8,386 nt of DNA from an uncultured Collinsella sp. (GTDB taxonomy: Bacteria > Actinomycetota > Coriobacteriia > Coriobacteriales > Coriobacteriaceae). Where the stretch lies: NCBI GenBank assembly GCA_934650975.1, contig CAKUFW010000082.1, forward strand, positions 1 to 8,386, in the 5' to 3' direction. Position 1 is the stretch's first letter, and each line of letters begins with the position of its first letter. The translations under genes and the position numbers were made by a program. Below are positions 7,205 through 8,386 of the stretch, one piece after another. The notes below the pieces were generated by a model. The model ran no database searches. It had not been told where the DNA came from and saw only the letters and a list, made by a program, of their open reading frames with translations.

Positions 7205-7816
7205 CTATTCGAAGCGTGATTCCAAGCTCGACAGGCCGCTGATCGTTAGGTCGTTGGCAACCGCGGACACGCGCTCGATGGGAACCGAGCCATCTGAGAG
7301 CGCCCAGGTACGATAGATACCGATAATGCCCGACAGCAAAAAGGCCAGGTAGTAATCGAACATCTCGTCCTTGAGACCCTCGGGCAGCAGGCCGCGCTCG
7401 GCAATCTCATGCTCGAGCGGCACACGCAGGCGGGTCATAAAGTCATCGAGCGGAATATTCTCGATAAGCTGGCGATTGAGCACCAGATTGTTGCAGAGCG
7501 CCTCGTTGATGGTCCTAAAGAACGTGGCGGCCGCACTGAGGGCACGCTCGCTAGTATCGCCCTTCATGGACGAAAGCGTCTTTTCAACCGAGTCCACGAT
7601 GTTTTCCACCACATCGACGGCAATGGCATCGAGCAGGCCGTCAACAGTGCCAAAATGCACGTAAAACGTCTTGCGATCGACGTTAGCCTCGCGAGCAATC
7701 GCGCTCACCGTGATATCGGCCAGCGGTTTTTCGAGCAGCAGACGCTCGAAAGCCGAAAGAATCGCCGTGCGGCTTCGAACGATACGACGATCAAGCCGAG
7801 GCTTAGTAGTAGCCAT
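7205..7816 (-). CDS. TetR/AcrR-family transcriptional regulator
   Basis: This 203-residue DNA-binding protein has the usual TetR length. The N-terminal helix-turn-helix is clear: ILSAFERLLLEKPLADITVS, then AIAREANVDRKTFYVHFGTV, with the recognition helix at about residues 43-53. The C-terminal ligand and dimer domain contains YYLAFLLSGIIGIYRTWALSDG, resembling the TetR_C_7 type. The start at 7816 is preceded by GGAAGG at a good distance; the in-frame GTG at 7867 lacks one. The gene converges on the exporter operon and is separated from it by the long inverted repeat. TetR proteins commonly repress themselves and a nearby transporter, so control of the exporter is plausible but rests only on proximity. 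A small palindrome, TCATC-CACA-GATGA (7842-7855), lies just upstream and could be its own operator. Confidence 0.93.
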   Translation of the reverse strand: MATTKPRLDRRIVRSRTAILSAFERLLLEKPLADITVSAIAREANVDRKTFYVHFGTVDGLLDAIAVDVVENIVDSVEKTLSSMKGDTSERALSAAATFFRTINEALCNNLVLNRQLIENIPLDDFMTRLRVPLEHEIAERGLLPEGLKDEMFDYYLAFLLSGIIGIYRTWALSDGSVPIERVSAVANDLTISGLSSLESRFE

Positions 7817-7824
7817 AAGAAGCA

Positions 7825-7830
7825 CCTTCC
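7825..7830 (-). promoter_or_regulatory. Ribosome binding site deciding the TetR start
   Basis: On the minus strand GGAAGG precedes the ATG at 7816 by eight bases, favouring that start over the in-frame GTG at 7867. Confidence 0.7.
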
Positions 7831-7944
7831 AACTAGGTAATTCATCCACAGATGAGAGATATTCCACGTAAGAGGATTATCCCACAACGAGTGCTTGAAT
7901 GGCGAGCAGCATCAAGATTGCACGAAATACAAAGCCCAATAGAA

Positions 7945-7992
7945 AGGCCCGCTTGCCTGCACCGATAACATTCGGAATAGACAAACGGGCCT
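7945..7992 (-). terminator. Probable rho-independent-like terminator of the flippase-like gene
   Basis: Read on the minus strand, AGGCCCGTTTG (7992-7982) pairs with CAAGCGGGCCT (7955-7945) with one mismatch, giving an 11-bp stem with a 26-base loop. It is followed by a short T-rich stretch (TTTCTATT). It begins 26 bases past the stop codon at 8018, a normal place for a terminator. The long loop and broken T-tract make it imperfect. The rest of the gene-free stretch 7817-8017 holds the TetR promoter region, where a GATAAT (minus strand, 7881-7876) and a GAATAT are weak -10 candidates without a convincing -35. Confidence 0.5.
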
Positions 7993-8017
7993 AGAGCTAA
8001 ACGAGCTGAGTATCGCC

Positions 8018-8386
8018 CTATGGACGCTTCTTTTTATTGAGCGCGGAGGGCGACACGCGAATACCGTCGCCAGTCTGACGGACGTAGGCCTTACGAGCCG
8101 GCTTAGAAGCCGTAGAAGCCTTCTGGGCACGTTGCTTAGGGTCAACGGTAACCTGGGATGCAGGATGAGCTTTAGCGGGCGCAGACGGCGCCTGAGGCGT
8201 GCGACCGAGCTTACGCATCACGCGATCCCAGCGCGCATGGATACTCTCGTTGTGAGCGCTCTTAAGCCCCAGCAAGGGCGCGGCCAAAATGGTCGGCGCG
8301 ATAAACGTGATGAGACGCCACAGCAGATAGCCGGCGGTCGATGCCGATCCAAAGAAATGGCCCAGGAACAAAGCGAAACCGCCCTC
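8018..8386 (-). CDS. C-terminal part of a flippase-like (lysylphosphatidylglycerol synthase TM-region type) membrane protein, cut by the window edge
   Basis: The frame stays open to the end of the window, so the true start lies outside it; a TTG at 8371 is only an internal codon. The visible 122 residues begin EGGFALFLGHFFGSASTAGY, then LLWRLITFIAPTILAAPLLG. An Glu-Gly-Gly followed by a small-residue helix and a terminal Leu-Trp-Arg-Leu helix resembles the end of the LPG_synthase_TM / YbhN-like family, where a PGG...E motif and an [LV]WR[LI] helix are typical. After about residue 45 the chain leaves the membrane into a basic Ala/Pro/Lys-rich cytoplasmic tail of about 75 residues ending NKKKRP. 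Family members move or modify polyprenyl or phospholipid substrates; the substrate here is unknown. The family call rests on a short segment and is tentative, but a real membrane protein gene is likely. Confidence 0.6.
   Translation of the reverse strand, partial: EGGFALFLGHFFGSASTAGYLLWRLITFIAPTILAAPLLGLKSAHNESIHARWDRVMRKLGRTPQAPSAPAKAHPASQVTVDPKQRAQKASTASKPARKAYVRQTGDGIRVSPSALNKKKRP

Noticed and set aside
7877..7984. A 35-residue hydrophobic minus-strand peptide frame (TTG start) between the TetR and flippase-like genes
   Set aside because: The translation looks membrane-like, but there is no ATG or GTG start and no Shine-Dalgarno sequence, and its first half is the terminator-like hairpin.
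7912..8145. A 77-codon minus-strand frame overlapping the flippase-like gene end
   Set aside because: It overlaps the end of a better-supported gene in another frame and runs through the probable terminator; its Arg/Ser/Leu-rich product looks like a shadow frame.

Overview
The window reads as a chromosomal segment of a high-GC, probably actinobacterial genome. The gene types and composition resemble gut Coriobacteriia such as Collinsella. This assignment is inferred from composition and protein character, since no marker RNA gene is present. Coding density is high, ribosome binding sites are of the AAAGGAG type, and no mobile element, phage gene, tRNA, rRNA or CRISPR array is visible.

Layout: (1) 1-122 is a leader with a strong hairpin, followed by a single-chain iron-sulfur L-serine dehydratase (123-1730) with the order beta domain, ACT domain, alpha domain. 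(2) 1848-3593 encodes a membrane-anchored L,D-transpeptidase (YkuD type) with a long Gln/Pro-rich cytoplasmic tail, preceded by a likely -10 box. (3) 3594-3722 is a regulatory intergenic stretch with a consensus -35 box, a 7-bp inverted repeat spanning the proposed -10 box, and a 10-bp hairpin. It precedes a tightly coupled three-gene operon (3723-7125): HlyD/MacA-like membrane fusion protein, MacB-type ABC ATPase and MacB/FtsX-type permease. The stop and start codons overlap at both junctions. (4) A 25-bp perfect inverted repeat (7132-7190) sits between the convergent ends of the permease gene and a TetR-family regulator (7205-7816, minus). (5) After a gene-free stretch holding a probable terminator, the window ends in the C-terminal part of a minus-strand gene that looks like a lysylphosphatidylglycerol-synthase-type (flippase-like) membrane protein, cut by the window edge.

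How the genes work together: the fusion protein, ATPase and permease should form one tripartite exporter of the MacAB/YknXYZ kind, with unknown substrate. The convergent TetR gene is a candidate regulator of it, by proximity only. The L,D-transpeptidase and the flippase-like protein both concern the cell envelope, but nothing in the sequence ties them to the exporter. I see no clearly new multi-gene system. The points most worth a second look are the long palindrome at 7132-7190, the regulatory architecture upstream of the exporter operon, and the structured leader of the serine dehydratase gene.
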